Assembly: GCF_010093815.1 (NCBI RefSeq)
Contig: NW_022985563.1
Span: 127,446 to 191,445, forward strand
Length of the DNA: 64,000 nt
Direction of reading: 5' to 3'
DNA from: Pseudovirgaria hyperparasitica
Lineage: Eukaryota; Ascomycota; Dothideomycetes; Acrospermales; Acrospermaceae
The notes beneath the pieces are model-generated. The model did not search any database. It was not told the origin of the DNA and saw nothing but the letters and a program-made list of their open reading frames with translations. Below are positions 22,101 through 32,014 of the stretch, in pieces. Position 1 is the first letter of the stretch; every line of letters begins with the position of its first letter. The translations under genes and the position numbers were made by a program.

Positions 22101-22952
22101 GGACTTCATGGCAATAAGGTCTGTTTCATGGACCTTCTCCCGAGTTTAGACTTACATGATGGCTAGGGTGCATTGATTGTGCGATTCATACTCGATGATA
22201 CTTCCATGTGTTTGATCAATTGCCACCTAGCAGCGGGACAGACACAAACAGCACATCGAAACAAAGACATCGCTCAGATCCTGGAGGCCTCAGCACTTCC
22301 ATTCCAACGTGACGAAACAGCTCGCTCTGAAGTCTTCGTAGGAGGTGGAGATGGGTCTATGATTCTTGATCATGAGATTTGTATTCTGAACGGGGACCTA
22401 AACTATCGCATTGACGCCATGGGACCAGATGCAGTGAAGAGAGCGGTACAGCAGAACAATCTTGCAAAGTTGTTGGAGCGCGACCAACTACTTCTTTCGC
22501 GAAAAAGAAATCCTGGCTTTCGATTGCTTGCATTCAATGAGTCACCCATCACGTTTGCACCTACATACAAATACGATGTTGGGACGGATACTTACGATAC
22601 GAGCGAGAAGAAACGCTCGCCAGCATGGTGCGATCGACTACTCTATCGGGGCAGAGGCAGGATACGGCAGCTTGATTACAAGCGGCACGAAGTAATGACT
22701 TCAGACCATCGGCCAGTCAGTGGAAGATTCAATATCCGTGTCAAAATGATCGACAAGCAGAAGAGAGGCGGCTTATTGAAACGATGTGAAAAGGAATTCG
22801 AGCAGGTGAAGCAGCGAATTGCGATGGATATCAAGTTAGTACCTCACGTTCAAGCTCGTGCCCAGGTCTATACTGATGAATGTAGGCTTGACTATCTCGT
22901 CAATGTTTTTGGCTTATCTCACAAGGAAGCCAAGAAACTTCTCCTACAGTGA
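19107..22952 (+). CDS. Inositol polyphosphate 5-phosphatase with N-terminal beta-propeller
   Basis: Six exons (19107-19148, 19195-21532, 21582-21812, 21862-22118, 22167-22834, 22886-22952), 1200 aa. Residues 1-480 are Ser/Pro-rich and disordered. About 486-795 form a WD40-like propeller (GYVTRVWDVLTGQ, MLRLWDGML). The 5-phosphatase domain (about 810-1145) shows VVMTWNAGASKP, FGFQELVDLENKK, the metal-binding NGDLNYRID, the signature SPAWCDRLLYRG and SDHRPVSGRF. Known family role: removal of the 5-phosphate of PI(4,5)P2 or related inositides on membranes. There is no Sac1 domain, unlike yeast Inp51-53. Intron 3 appears to use a GC donor (A|GCAAGT); a GT alternative two bases downstream is in frame only with an acceptor five bases later. 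The last intron (51 nt) is in frame and stop-free. Exon 1 (14 codons) is inferred from the in-phase junction SSI|KPVSSLRSLFE. Confidence 0.88.
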
Positions 22953-23860
22953 AAACGTCAGACCTTGATACCCTAGGCTTCATTCTTCATAGCGACTACT
23001 AGCGTGGTACATTTGCAGCATTTTTGCGTTTGGCCGTTATGATCAGCAGCCCTGGTAGCATTTTATGGCGTTCCAATACGGGTCAGTACTTGTATAAGTC
23101 TGAAAAAGTCTCTTGCAGACGGCTTGTGTGTGTTTATAATCGAGTATGATGTCTATAACGATGATCATAAGTCGTAGAGGCAAAACTGAATTATACCCAC
23201 GAAGGTCATAGTGCATGTCTGGTCGATTGACTACGTACGTTTAGCCTCTTGAAGAGGATCCGTACGCTGATTTACCTCGCTCTGTAAGAATCAAAGTTAT
23301 AAGAGCGCTGTGATGGCACTGCGCGGCTGGCTCTAAGGTCAATACAATAATACTACCTGCGTCGATCTTCTGGCGGGCGGATCTGGGGAAATGGTATTAA
23401 TGAAACAGACAGTGTGCTGGTAGCTGATCGGCCCCAGACTTTTGTCCAGCAGTAGCATCACCAACGTCCCCTAACTCGAAAAATGATGGCTGTTATTCTG
23501 GACCTTGAAACATTGGTATGTTCACTATATACATTCCGATGGGGGTGATACAGTGGACGTATTGAGCAAATCATAGTAGGCACGCTCGTCTATACGATCG
23601 AAAATATGATGCCGTGACATGTGTTGACGTCACGACGGGTTCATGAGACAGATTGATGTGCTACTCGCTACGCCATGCGCCGCGAAGCACGTCCCATGTT
23701 CGCATGCATCAAACTGATGTCGATGACCAGCACATTTTAATTGGAGGCGGAATGGCCGTACTGTTTCTTCGTCATGGCGTCGTAAGGCTGCACTCCTGAG
23801 AAAGCAGTCAAGCTTGGAAGCGACAAGCCTTGCTGCCATTCCTGCCTGTGCAGCCATAAA
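22953..23860. other. 908 bp without a supported gene
   Basis: Three-prime flank of the 5-phosphatase and promoter of the GFA gene. Frames such as 23630-23908 (-) overlap the next gene's 5' end and lack family resemblance. No repeat or structure noticed. Confidence 0.45.
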
Positions 23861-24716
23861 ATGGCCGCTCGCGTACTCCATCGACGCCCTACCACTCTTT
23901 GCAAACATATACCGCTTTATTTCAATCGGAACGGCACTCCATTAGCCTTTGCAAACATGCCTCAAAAACGTAGCGCCTCAGGTAATCCGAAAGACCAACA
24001 GGACAGAGGTGACGAGACTGAGGGTATCAGCGAGTGGAAGAAACGCGCGCCATACAAGATACACGATTCGAACGAGGACTTTCCAGTTCGATATGAAGCC
24101 AGCTGCCATTGTGGCCAGGTGAAGTATCAATTGAAGCGTGAAACGCCATTGGCTTCAAAATTATGCCACTGCACGACGTGTCAGACTCAGCATGGTAGGG
24201 AAACGACATGCCAATCCTGTCAAATTTCTTGCCACTGATTGTCATCACTAGCTGCCCCCTTCCAGTGGGCTGCCATCTTCCATAAAGAGGACATCAACTT
24301 CAGTCACGGTCATCACAAGCTCGAGTGGTACGACCCAACTGAGAAATCGATCGAGCACAAGTTACCATGCAAAGTGCGATGCTCATATTGCCATTCGCCG
24401 ATCATGGATGAAGGGCGCAAGATGATACTTCTGTTTCCGACACTGATTCACTTCAAGAAGGATAGCGACAAGGAACGTTTCAAGCCACAGTAAGTCCATG
24501 TAGCCATATGTGCTTAACAAAACACGCTAATAGTTGCATAGATGCCATATGTTCTACAACGAGCGAGTCATTGACATTCCTGATGGTCTGCCGAAGTGGA
24601 CGGGCTTGAACGATTCGAGTGAGCTCATAGAAGACAGCCCACCAGAGATGGTAAAGGAGCTAGAGAAGAAAAGAGAAAATGAACAGAAAAAGAGTGAGAA
24701 GAGCGAAAAAGAGTGA
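23861..24716 (+). CDS. GFA / CENP-V domain protein
   Basis: Three exons (23861-24194, 24252-24489, 24542-24716; introns 57 and 52 nt), 248 aa from the first ATG. The core fold is the glutathione-dependent formaldehyde-activating (GFA) zinc fold: ASCHCGQVKYQLKRE, KLCHCTTCQTQHG, and after the first splice APFQWAAIF, then CKVRCSYCHSPIMDEGR and CHMFYNERVIDIPDGLPKW. The Cys pairs bind two zinc ions. Family members act on glutathione adducts or are of unknown activity. The first ~32 residues (MAARVLHRRPTTLCKHIPLYF) resemble a mitochondrial presequence; an in-frame ATG at 23957 would give a cytosolic form, and the sequence alone does not decide. The C-terminus is a charged Lys/Glu coiled tail. Confidence 0.82.
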
Positions 24717-25383
24717 ACTGAAGGGTCGTGAATCCATTATTCCTGGACGGGAGGAATGTATGTGTATTTATAGCCTACCAATCAAATAAGGCTCTTGTGT
24801 CACCCAACCGGGTCTAGTGGTGCGGGCCCACCCACTCGCTATAACGTCAATTGGTCCGAACAACAAATGTGCTCTTATTGCTCTTATACAATACGGCTTT
24901 ATCACCTCACCCACCTTAGCATGACTGAGGTAGTTTCCATCTTACAATCATCTGTGCTGGTGACACTGGTAGCGCGCATCGGGAGTCAAACAGGGCAAAC
25001 ACACCTGAGCCCGTTTCGGGCCGACTTTGCTTTCAGTTTTCAACCTTGACTTTGGACGACTGTTCACTTTAATAAGACAGATAACACTTTCTGGTTCACT
25101 TCACTGCTTAGGCTTTGCTTGTCATCTATATGGCTGTTCACGGCAGTAACCCTGACTCCGGCTTGACGCAGTTGACCTGAACTTTGCCTATCACTTCAAG
25201 TCAGATCTACCACCTACCTCCCTGCTCCATCCATCACTCCGCTGCTACTACGCTGCAACTATAACCGCATCATGCTATCTTTTAGACTTTCATACTTTAA
25301 CCATCTGTCAGTCAGTGCCACTAAATTGAAAATCTCGACTTTGAAGCCAGACTTGTAAGTACTGAAAGTGGACTTCAATCCCA
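24717..25383. promoter_or_regulatory. Upstream region of the chromodomain gene
   Basis: 667 bp, no credible ORF. The last ~200 bp are CT-rich with many CACT/CTTT runs, as is common for fungal promoters and 5' UTRs. No TATA-like box close to the ATG. Confidence 0.4.
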
Positions 25384-28300
25384 ATGGCTCCCAAGAGAAA
25401 GCCCGAAAACACACCTCGTGAGATCACCAAAAGAACGAAACCGGGGAAAGAAGATCCATACAAAGACGCCCCCGGATACGTGGGTGATGGCTTCTGGATA
25501 TGTGCGCAGATCCACGAAGAGCGCAAGCTAGAAATCACACGCAAACGAAGAGCGTGCTCATCAGGGAGGACACGAGCAAAAGCCGCGCCTCTCTACAAGA
25601 CTGAGTACCTAGTTGAATGGGGAGGCTATGATCCGGAGACGAATGAGAAATGGCCTTTCACGTGGGAAACGAAGCCAAGCGAGGATGCTCTCGAGAAATG
25701 GGAGAGAAGGAAGGCAGAAGACGCATCATTGAAAGACAAACAGAGCAAAGCTAAGGATGAAGAGACACTACAAGCTCACAGTGAGAAGGTAGCTGAGTTG
25801 ACTGAATCCCCTCCTTTGGGTGAGCAGTCCACGTCAGATTTAGGCAGTATCATTGCTCATGAGAGCTCAGTGGACCAAGATCCTGATGCGAATCAACCCG
25901 TACCAACGGACGAGACACATAAAGCAAAAGAATCGGCGTCTTTCCCCAAGCTGCTCGAGGCAGCCGGTACAGAGATACTTGCATGTACCGACAACGCAGC
26001 TGATGTCTCCGACCACGAAGTACCTGTTGTCGTCGAGGAGGCTATACCCGCGCAAATCGATAGCATAGCTGACGCATCTGAGCTGGCTGTTGATTCTGAT
26101 GAGTCCGGACTGAGAAGACATATTGCTCTTGACGAGGCAAGGGCAGAAGGTCGTGATTCTTCTCCTACAAATGGTGATCGAAATGCTTCAGACAGTGGGT
26201 GTATGGGAACTCTGCCAGCTCATACGCCCAGAGTGATAGCTAGCATTAGCAATATCGCAACGACGCATCTTGAATCGCCTCATCGTGCTCAAGTCATGAC
26301 AGAGGCTGCATCGACAAGCAGCGCAGCTTCTCTGGTAGCATCTGACTCGCAGGGAAGCACGCGCGAAGCACAAATCTGTTTAACTCCAGACACAGAGCCA
26401 GAGAGTCAGACGGATGGAGCGAAGCGCAGTGATGCTGAACAGACCAGGGACTTGTTGCTGTCGAAAACGGTCTCCAGTGTTGACGAGCGCAAAAGTGAGA
26501 GACGGTCACATTCATCGCGAAACAAAGCAGGATGTGGCTCAGGAAAAGTGGCTTGTAAGGAGGCCCGTGCGCAGACCTCGCCTCAAGTAGACGCAGCAGA
26601 TGAACCATTACGGCCATTTGCATTCCAAACACCGGACAAAACTACCAAACCAACCTCTCTTGTCTCCTCACTGTCGGTATCAAGTGTGTCTCCAAAGAGT
26701 CTCCTGAACAGTACCGAAGGCTGCTCCTCATGTCCAAGCACCAAAGTCTCACGTGAAGAAGCCGATCCGCATTCCGCCGTTGTCGTATCTACGACTTCAA
26801 CCAGTCTCGCAAAAGTAAGTGAGGGTCTTCTAGTTGCACCGAAATCAGATAGTATCACTGTTCTGCGGCATTCTGTACAGACAAAGGCAGACTTGGAACT
26901 CGACAATCGGATTAGCTCGTTTCGCAAGTCGAAGGATCGCCAGGACGTGGGCCCTTCTGCCAAATTGAACATGCCGGAGGATCCACGTGGTAAGCTACAA
27001 ACATTGTTCGATCCCGAAAAGAAGATCAATACGAAGGATAGAATGTTGGCCCTTGTTGCTCGCAATCAGGCACTGGCATCAACGGCTCCAGTTGCCAAAG
27101 CCGAAGCTCCTGCCGCCCCTTCAACAGGCGAGACACCAGAAAAACCAAAGAGTATAGAGGAGAGAGCTAAATCAGCAGCACTAGCATCTCCACCACCTTC
27201 AAAGAAAGCGCCGGGAAGTATAGACGACAAAGCTGAAGCCGCAGCAGCAACGACAATATCGTCGCCGATGGCCTCGAAAGGAGCTCCAGAGGACAAAGCT
27301 AAAGCAGAATTGGCATCTCCTCCACCTATCAAAGTACTGGAATGTCTAGAGGACGAACATGTCCAGGTCCACGAGCCATTAGCCAGAGTAGGCGAGTACC
27401 TCGTCCCATTGTTATGCAGTCACCCGTACGTTGTACAGCGCTACGATGGCATATTAAGCGAGAACGAGGAATCAATCCTCAAAATCCAAGCGAATCCAGG
27501 AGACCCAGAGGCTGTGAATAGTATGGAGAAATTAGTGACAGAGCTTCGCGATATTCTGGCAAACTATGAGATGTCATATTGCTCTAGCGTCGAAGAAGTG
27601 CTTCACGGCATAACGGCAGCAGCGCTTGCTCCAGCTTGGGAGGAGAAGAATCCCAAATTTAAATTCCTTGGAGCCTTCATCGAAGGATGCAGAAATCTTA
27701 GGCTCCATGCGGTTATCTACGCAAGGCCCGGCCTGCTACTTGGACTACTTGAAATTTATCTACAAGCGAAAAGAGTCCGCTACGCTCGACCCGACATGGA
27801 GTCAGGTACTCAGGCTCATACGCATGACAGCGATGGTGAACTCAGCTTCTCCATCCTCTCCACCAGTCATGAGAGCGAGAAGGCCGTCGTTCGCGCAGCA
27901 GATATTATCCTGTGTTTTGACAGTTCGTACAGCTTGGCCAGCCGACAAATACAGCATCTCATGAAGGCATCTGCGCGCGGCACAACAGTACCTTTACTAG
28001 CGCTCGTGCCCATCAACTCTATCGAACATGTGGAAAGATGCATTCCCAGGGAAGGGATCGATGCCATTAGATATATGTTGACGCTCCTTCAGTGCGCACA
28101 CAATCTGCGAGAGGACTTTAAGAATGTGGACTACTACAGCGCCAAAAGCGAACTGTGTGACGCTGAGGAAGCAGGCGTTGCGATCTCTACAGCAATTGGC
28201 GCGTCGGATGGCGCGTCTCCTGATCTAACATTTCTGCCAGCTCTTGAGGATATCACGGATCGATTTATCGGAGAATCCTCATCTGACTCGGAAACATCTG

Positions 28301-29286
28301 CTCAATCTGGCACATTGTCTGCGCAGCCTCTGCCTCCAGGGAAACGACCTCATGACAGCGATGAGGATAGTGAGCCCAAAAGAGTTCGGATGTCTGAACC
28401 AGAAAGGAGACAGCATATAAGCGGCGAAAACGCTTCCACTGTTCCCGGGGATAAACCTGTGCTGATTGCAGCCGATGTCGAAGACGTCCGCATGCCTGAT
28501 GCGACTGCAGCCCCGTCACCGCCAGCAAACGTCGCACCATCAGTACAAGAAGAAACCGTGCCCTTGCGTCGACTGCGAGACTACGAGCGATACCACGAAG
28601 ACCTCCTCACAAGACACGACGAACTAAAGGAACAGAGCCACGAGCTCCGCCGCGAAGTCGAAGCACTGAAAGCCGCAGCCCTCCGCCAGAAACAGATCGA
28701 CGAGCGCCGCACGGAGCAAGACAAAGTCAAACTCGAAACCATCGAAACCCTACGCAAACAGCTCTCCGACGCAACAAACACCCTCAAATCCTCCACCGAT
28801 TCCGCCAAAGCCGAAGTCGCCACTCTCCGCAACGAGCATGCCGCCCTGGCCGCCTCCCTCAAGAAAGCCGAGTCCAGCAGCGCAAGCGACAAGAACGTGG
28901 CCGAATACCTGCGCGACCAGTACGAGGCCGCACGCCAGGCCGCCACGCAGGAGAGCCAGACCTCCGCAGCACTACAGGCAGAGAATGCCCAGTTGACGGC
29001 CAGGCTCGAGGTCGTGACGCAGGATGCGAGGCGCAAGTCGGCCGAGACCCGCGCGAACATGTACCTGGCCGAGCTGAAGGCGCAGCAGCAGGAGGTCAGG
29101 GCTCTGCAGGCGCTGCTGGTGCGCAAGGAGGAGGAGATTAGGAAGTTGCAGAGTGGGCGGAGTGGCATGGGTACGCGGAATGGGAGTGTGCCGAGGAGTC
29201 CGATGGTGGGTGCGAATCAGGGGAGTAGAGGGAATAGTCCGATGCCGAGTGGGGTGGGGAGGGTGAATGCTTTGCGGAACGGATGA
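25384..29286 (+). CDS. Chromodomain plus HDA2/3-like domain protein (putative histone deacetylase complex subunit)
   Basis: A single exon of 1300 aa. The N-terminus (about 35-105) resembles a chromodomain: YLVEWGGYDPETNEKWPFTWE carries the aromatic W-x-x-W/Y pattern, with an insertion and a basic stretch (RKRRACSSGR) before it. Residues 110-650 are low-complexity Ser/Glu/Ala. About 660-910 resemble the HDA2/HDA3 fold, with YLVPLLCSHPYVVQRYDGIL, ILANYEMSYC and DIILCFDSSYSLASRQI. Residues 1060-1257 form a long coiled coil (RRLRDYERYHEDLLTRHDEL onward). The arrangement suggests an Hda1-complex subunit, possibly functionally like Neurospora CDP-2 in heterochromatin silencing; that link is inference from domain order. 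Nuclear. A basic KRKPE...KRTKPGK motif at the start could be the localisation signal. Confidence 0.75.
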   Translation: MAPKRKPENTPREITKRTKPGKEDPYKDAPGYVGDGFWICAQIHEERKLEITRKRRACSSGRTRAKAAPLYKTEYLVEWGGYDPETNEKWPFTWETKPSEDALEKWERRKAEDASLKDKQSKAKDEETLQAHSEKVAELTESPPLGEQSTSDLGSIIAHESSVDQDPDANQPVPTDETHKAKESASFPKLLEAAGTEILACTDNAADVSDHEVPVVVEEAIPAQIDSIADASELAVDSDESGLRRHIALDEARAEGRDSSPTNGDRNASDSGCMGTLPAHTPRVIASISNIATTHLESPHRAQVMTEAASTSSAASLVASDSQGSTREAQICLTPDTEPESQTDGAKRSDAEQTRDLLLSKTVSSVDERKSERRSHSSRNKAGCGSGKVACKEARAQTSPQVDAADEPLRPFAFQTPDKTTKPTSLVSSLSVSSVSPKSLLNSTEGCSSCPSTKVSREEADPHSAVVVSTTSTSLAKVSEGLLVAPKSDSITVLRHSVQTKADLELDNRISSFRKSKDRQDVGPSAKLNMPEDPRGKLQTLFDPEKKINTKDRMLALVARNQALASTAPVAKAEAPAAPSTGETPEKPKSIEERAKSAALASPPPSKKAPGSIDDKAEAAAATTISSPMASKGAPEDKAKAELASPPPIKVLECLEDEHVQVHEPLARVGEYLVPLLCSHPYVVQRYDGILSENEESILKIQANPGDPEAVNSMEKLVTELRDILANYEMSYCSSVEEVLHGITAAALAPAWEEKNPKFKFLGAFIEGCRNLRLHAVIYARPGLLLGLLEIYLQAKRVRYARPDMESGTQAHTHDSDGELSFSILSTSHESEKAVVRAADIILCFDSSYSLASRQIQHLMKASARGTTVPLLALVPINSIEHVERCIPREGIDAIRYMLTLLQCAHNLREDFKNVDYYSAKSELCDAEEAGVAISTAIGASDGASPDLTFLPALEDITDRFIGESSSDSETSAQSGTLSAQPLPPGKRPHDSDEDSEPKRVRMSEPERRQHISGENASTVPGDKPVLIAADVEDVRMPDATAAPSPPANVAPSVQEETVPLRRLRDYERYHEDLLTRHDELKEQSHELRREVEALKAAALRQKQIDERRTEQDKVKLETIETLRKQLSDATNTLKSSTDSAKAEVATLRNEHAALAASLKKAESSSASDKNVAEYLRDQYEAARQAATQESQTSAALQAENAQLTARLEVVTQDARRKSAETRANMYLAELKAQQQEVRALQALLVRKEEEIRKLQSGRSGMGTRNGSVPRSPMVGANQGSRGNSPMPSGVGRVNALRNG

Positions 29287-29578
29287 TGGCTTCTCTGGAT
29301 CTGGTCTGATCTGAATACCCATTTGACGACTTGAAACGAATCGACGGGGGGTTTTAGAACGGTGGAGGGTACTTTTCATACTGTACATCCGATTTCTCTT
29401 GGGATATCAGTTTCGGAATCTGCGTATGATGTGGTGTTATGGAGCACCTGAGGAGTTGCTGCTATGACAGAATCGCTTCGGTTGTTGGGCTATATACCAA
29501 AGCTACGTCACGCTATGTATCACTGCACATTTTACACATCTTTCCTAGTCTCCCTTCCGCACATGGGTGCGAATCATT

Positions 29579-30419
29579 TCACTTGAACCGCTTTTCAGCT
29601 GCCTTCCAGTTGATGACATCCCAGATGGCACCAAAGTACTCGGCCTTGCGGTTCTGATATTGCAGACTGCATATCCACATTAGCCAAAATTTCCATACCA
29701 AATCTTCTCCAAGAAACCACTTACTAGTACGCATGCTCCCACGCGTCAATGCCCAACAACGGCCTAAACTGACCCACCACCGGATCCTGATTCGCATACG
29801 TCTTGATTCCAATCTTGCCCGTCTGCGTGTCCTGCACCAGCCAGGCCCAGCCGGACCCCTGAATGCCCGCCAGCGCCGTATTCATCTTCTCCTTCAGTCC
29901 ATCCAGGCTGCCAAAGCTCTCGTCAATCTCCTTGGCCAGGGCGCCCGCGGGCGGCTCGCCGCCCCCTTGGCTCTTGGGCGCCAGGTTCTCCCAGAAGAGC
30001 GAGTGGTTGATGTGGCCGCCGCCGTGGAAGTTGATGAGCGGCTGCAGGGCAATCTGCTTCTGGTAGTCCTGGCCCGCCTGGGCCTCGGCGAGCTGGGTGC
30101 TGAAGTTGTTGAGCGAGGTGACGTAGGTGTTGTGGTGCTTGGAGTGGTGCAGCTCCATGATTTGGCCGCTGATGGCGGGCTCGAGGGCGCCGTAGTCATC
30201 TGTTTTTGGCGTGTTAGTGCTTGGTCGTTCGTGAGGTTGTTGTGCGGATTGGATTTATGGGGTATGGGGTATGGGAGGCGGCGTACATGGGAGGTCGGGC
30301 AGGGTGGCTTTGCCGCGGGTGATGGTCATGCCTGAGAGAGCGGCTTTCTTGGAGCTGGTGGTGGTTGCGGTGCGGAGGGCAGAGCGCAGGGCGGTGGTGC
30401 GGAGGAGTGTGGACGACAT
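29579..30419 (-). CDS. sod2: Manganese superoxide dismutase, mitochondrial
   Basis: Three exons (30419-30287, 30199-29725, 29666-29579; introns 87 and 58 nt), 231 aa. A 40-residue Arg/Thr/Ser-rich presequence precedes the conserved LPDLPYDYGALEPAISGQIM, which is joined across intron 1. Metal ligands are visible: His in MELHHSKHHNTYV, His in GGHINHSLFWENL, Asp and His in GIDAWEHAYYLQYQNRK (completed across intron 2). Enzyme: dismutation of superoxide to H2O2 and O2 in the mitochondrial matrix. The Gly-rich GGGHINHS region is the usual Mn-type context. Length is normal for fungal Sod2. Divergent from the NUDIX gene; the ATGs are 283 bp apart. Confidence 0.95.
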
Positions 30420-30702
30420 GGTTGTTGTTGGAGACGGTCAATTGGAGATGTCTGCAGAGTGTGTGTGGTGGTGTGAAATGGACGAGGAGGTTGTTGCAGA
30501 CGAAATGTGTTTTGGTATTGTCAGATGTCTGTCAACTTACGTCAGAGAGTGGTCCAAGCTCCTTTGAAGCTACCAACCTACTAGTAGGTTAGGGATGCTC
30601 AAAGAAATGGTGCGGATATGCAGATGGGTGCGTATTTATGAGCACGAGCAGCCTATATATCATCCGGGACGTTCAGCAGCAAATCCGCCGATCAGCGCAA
30701 GT

Positions 30703-31446
30703 ATGAGACATCGACATCACATCATCTTCTCTTCAATCTGTACCTCCAGCCTCAAGTCTCGGTTCTGTGTCGACGCACCTCTTCGGCGATCCTTTCATAG
30801 CAACATGCCGAAATTGGAAGCCATAGTCCCTTACTCGAGGACTGCAAAGGTAACTTCTGTCACCGACTTACCGACCGAAGAGGCAAAATGGTGTAGTCTG
30901 AAGAAGATTGCCTATGAAGACGAGACGGGCAAATCTCGACTGTGGGAGATGGCCGAGCGACGCACTCGTGGCAAGGCTGGTGTCGATGCTGTCGCCATTG
31001 GCAACATCATTCTCCACCCGTCACGCCCTCCGTCGACCGTGCTCGTCATCCAGTACCGTCCACCGCTAGACGCCTACACGGTGGAATGGCCCGCGGGCTT
31101 GGTTGATGCAGACGAGACAGTCGAGCAGGCTGCTATCCGGGAGCTCAAGGAGGAGACCGGCTATGAAGGCCGAGTACTGAGCATCAGTCCCATTGTGGCA
31201 TCAGATCCAGGCTTGACGAACGCCAACATGCAGCTGTGTATGATGGAGGTCAAGTTGAAGGAGGGTGACCCAGAGCCAGAACAACGCCTGGATGACGGGG
31301 AGCACATCACTCGGGTCACCGTACCACTGTCCGAGCTATACGACAGACTGGTGGAGTATGCCAATACAGACCGAATGACTGTGGCGGCAAAACTGCACCA
31401 TTTCGCTGCGGGTATGCACTTCTCGAAGACAGCAGGATTTCCATGA
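30703..31446 (+). CDS. NUDIX hydrolase, ADP-ribose pyrophosphatase type (Ysa1-like)
   Basis: A single exon, 247 aa from the ATG at 30703. The NUDIX box GLVDADETVEQAAIRELKEE + TGY fits G-x5-E-x7-R-E-x2-E-E-x-G and binds the Mg2+ ions. The preceding TVEWPAGLVD and the following SDPGLTNANMQL are typical of the ADP-sugar (NUDT5/NUDT9/Ysa1) branch, which hydrolyses ADP-ribose to AMP and ribose-5-phosphate. Three in-frame starts are possible: 30595, 30703 and 30805. From 30703 the leader (MRHRHHIIFSSICTSSLKSR) looks mitochondrial; from 30805 (MPKLEAIVPYSRT) the protein would be cytosolic, 213 aa. Dual localisation by alternative starts is possible but unproved. Confidence 0.88.
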   Translation: MRHRHHIIFSSICTSSLKSRFCVDAPLRRSFHSNMPKLEAIVPYSRTAKVTSVTDLPTEEAKWCSLKKIAYEDETGKSRLWEMAERRTRGKAGVDAVAIGNIILHPSRPPSTVLVIQYRPPLDAYTVEWPAGLVDADETVEQAAIRELKEETGYEGRVLSISPIVASDPGLTNANMQLCMMEVKLKEGDPEPEQRLDDGEHITRVTVPLSELYDRLVEYANTDRMTVAAKLHHFAAGMHFSKTAGFP

Positions 31447-32014
31447 AGTTCTGGTATCCTGATGCACGACAAATCACGCTCTGCTTGGTGAACAGAGACA
31501 TTTGCGGCCAAAGCGTATAGAAAGCCTATAGATGCCGACGAATAGTAAATACTAAAAAGCCAATATAAGGCAACTGAGTCCCCACGGACTCGCCAGTCAG
31601 CCATTAGAGATAACATTCCTTCTTCCGGTGCTATACTCTAAATGGAACGATTCAGCACCAACATACAGTGCCAGTACTGTAATATTGCGTTGCGTTGATG
31701 ACGGACTGTCAACATGTGGCGTAAAGTAAAGTATTGTGGCGTAAGCTGTTCCTGATAGATTGTCGCCCGGTGGAGCTGGATGATCCACCGGGCACGCGAC
31801 TGGCTCTTCATGTCACCATCCGTACACATTCTTTACAGGCTCTTCATCCTCATGCCCCAACAGATTCTCTACATGTGCGCACAGCACCCATTGTCCCGAC
31901 TCGATTCTACGACGGAGCTCAAGCCTCTAACCAGGCTTCATTAGTCTCATCGTCTCCAAATGCTCTATATATAGCTACCCCTCCAAACATCCCCGCACCG
32001 AACGGACAACAACA
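31447..32014. promoter_or_regulatory. Intergenic region before the siderophore acyltransferase
   Basis: 568 bp without a gene. A TATATATAG box at about 31966-31974 lies roughly 40 bp before the ATG. By eye I found no ATCWGATAA site of the GATA-type iron regulators. CCACCGGGCA and GCCCGGTGGA near 31766-31795 form an inverted repeat. Confidence 0.4.
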
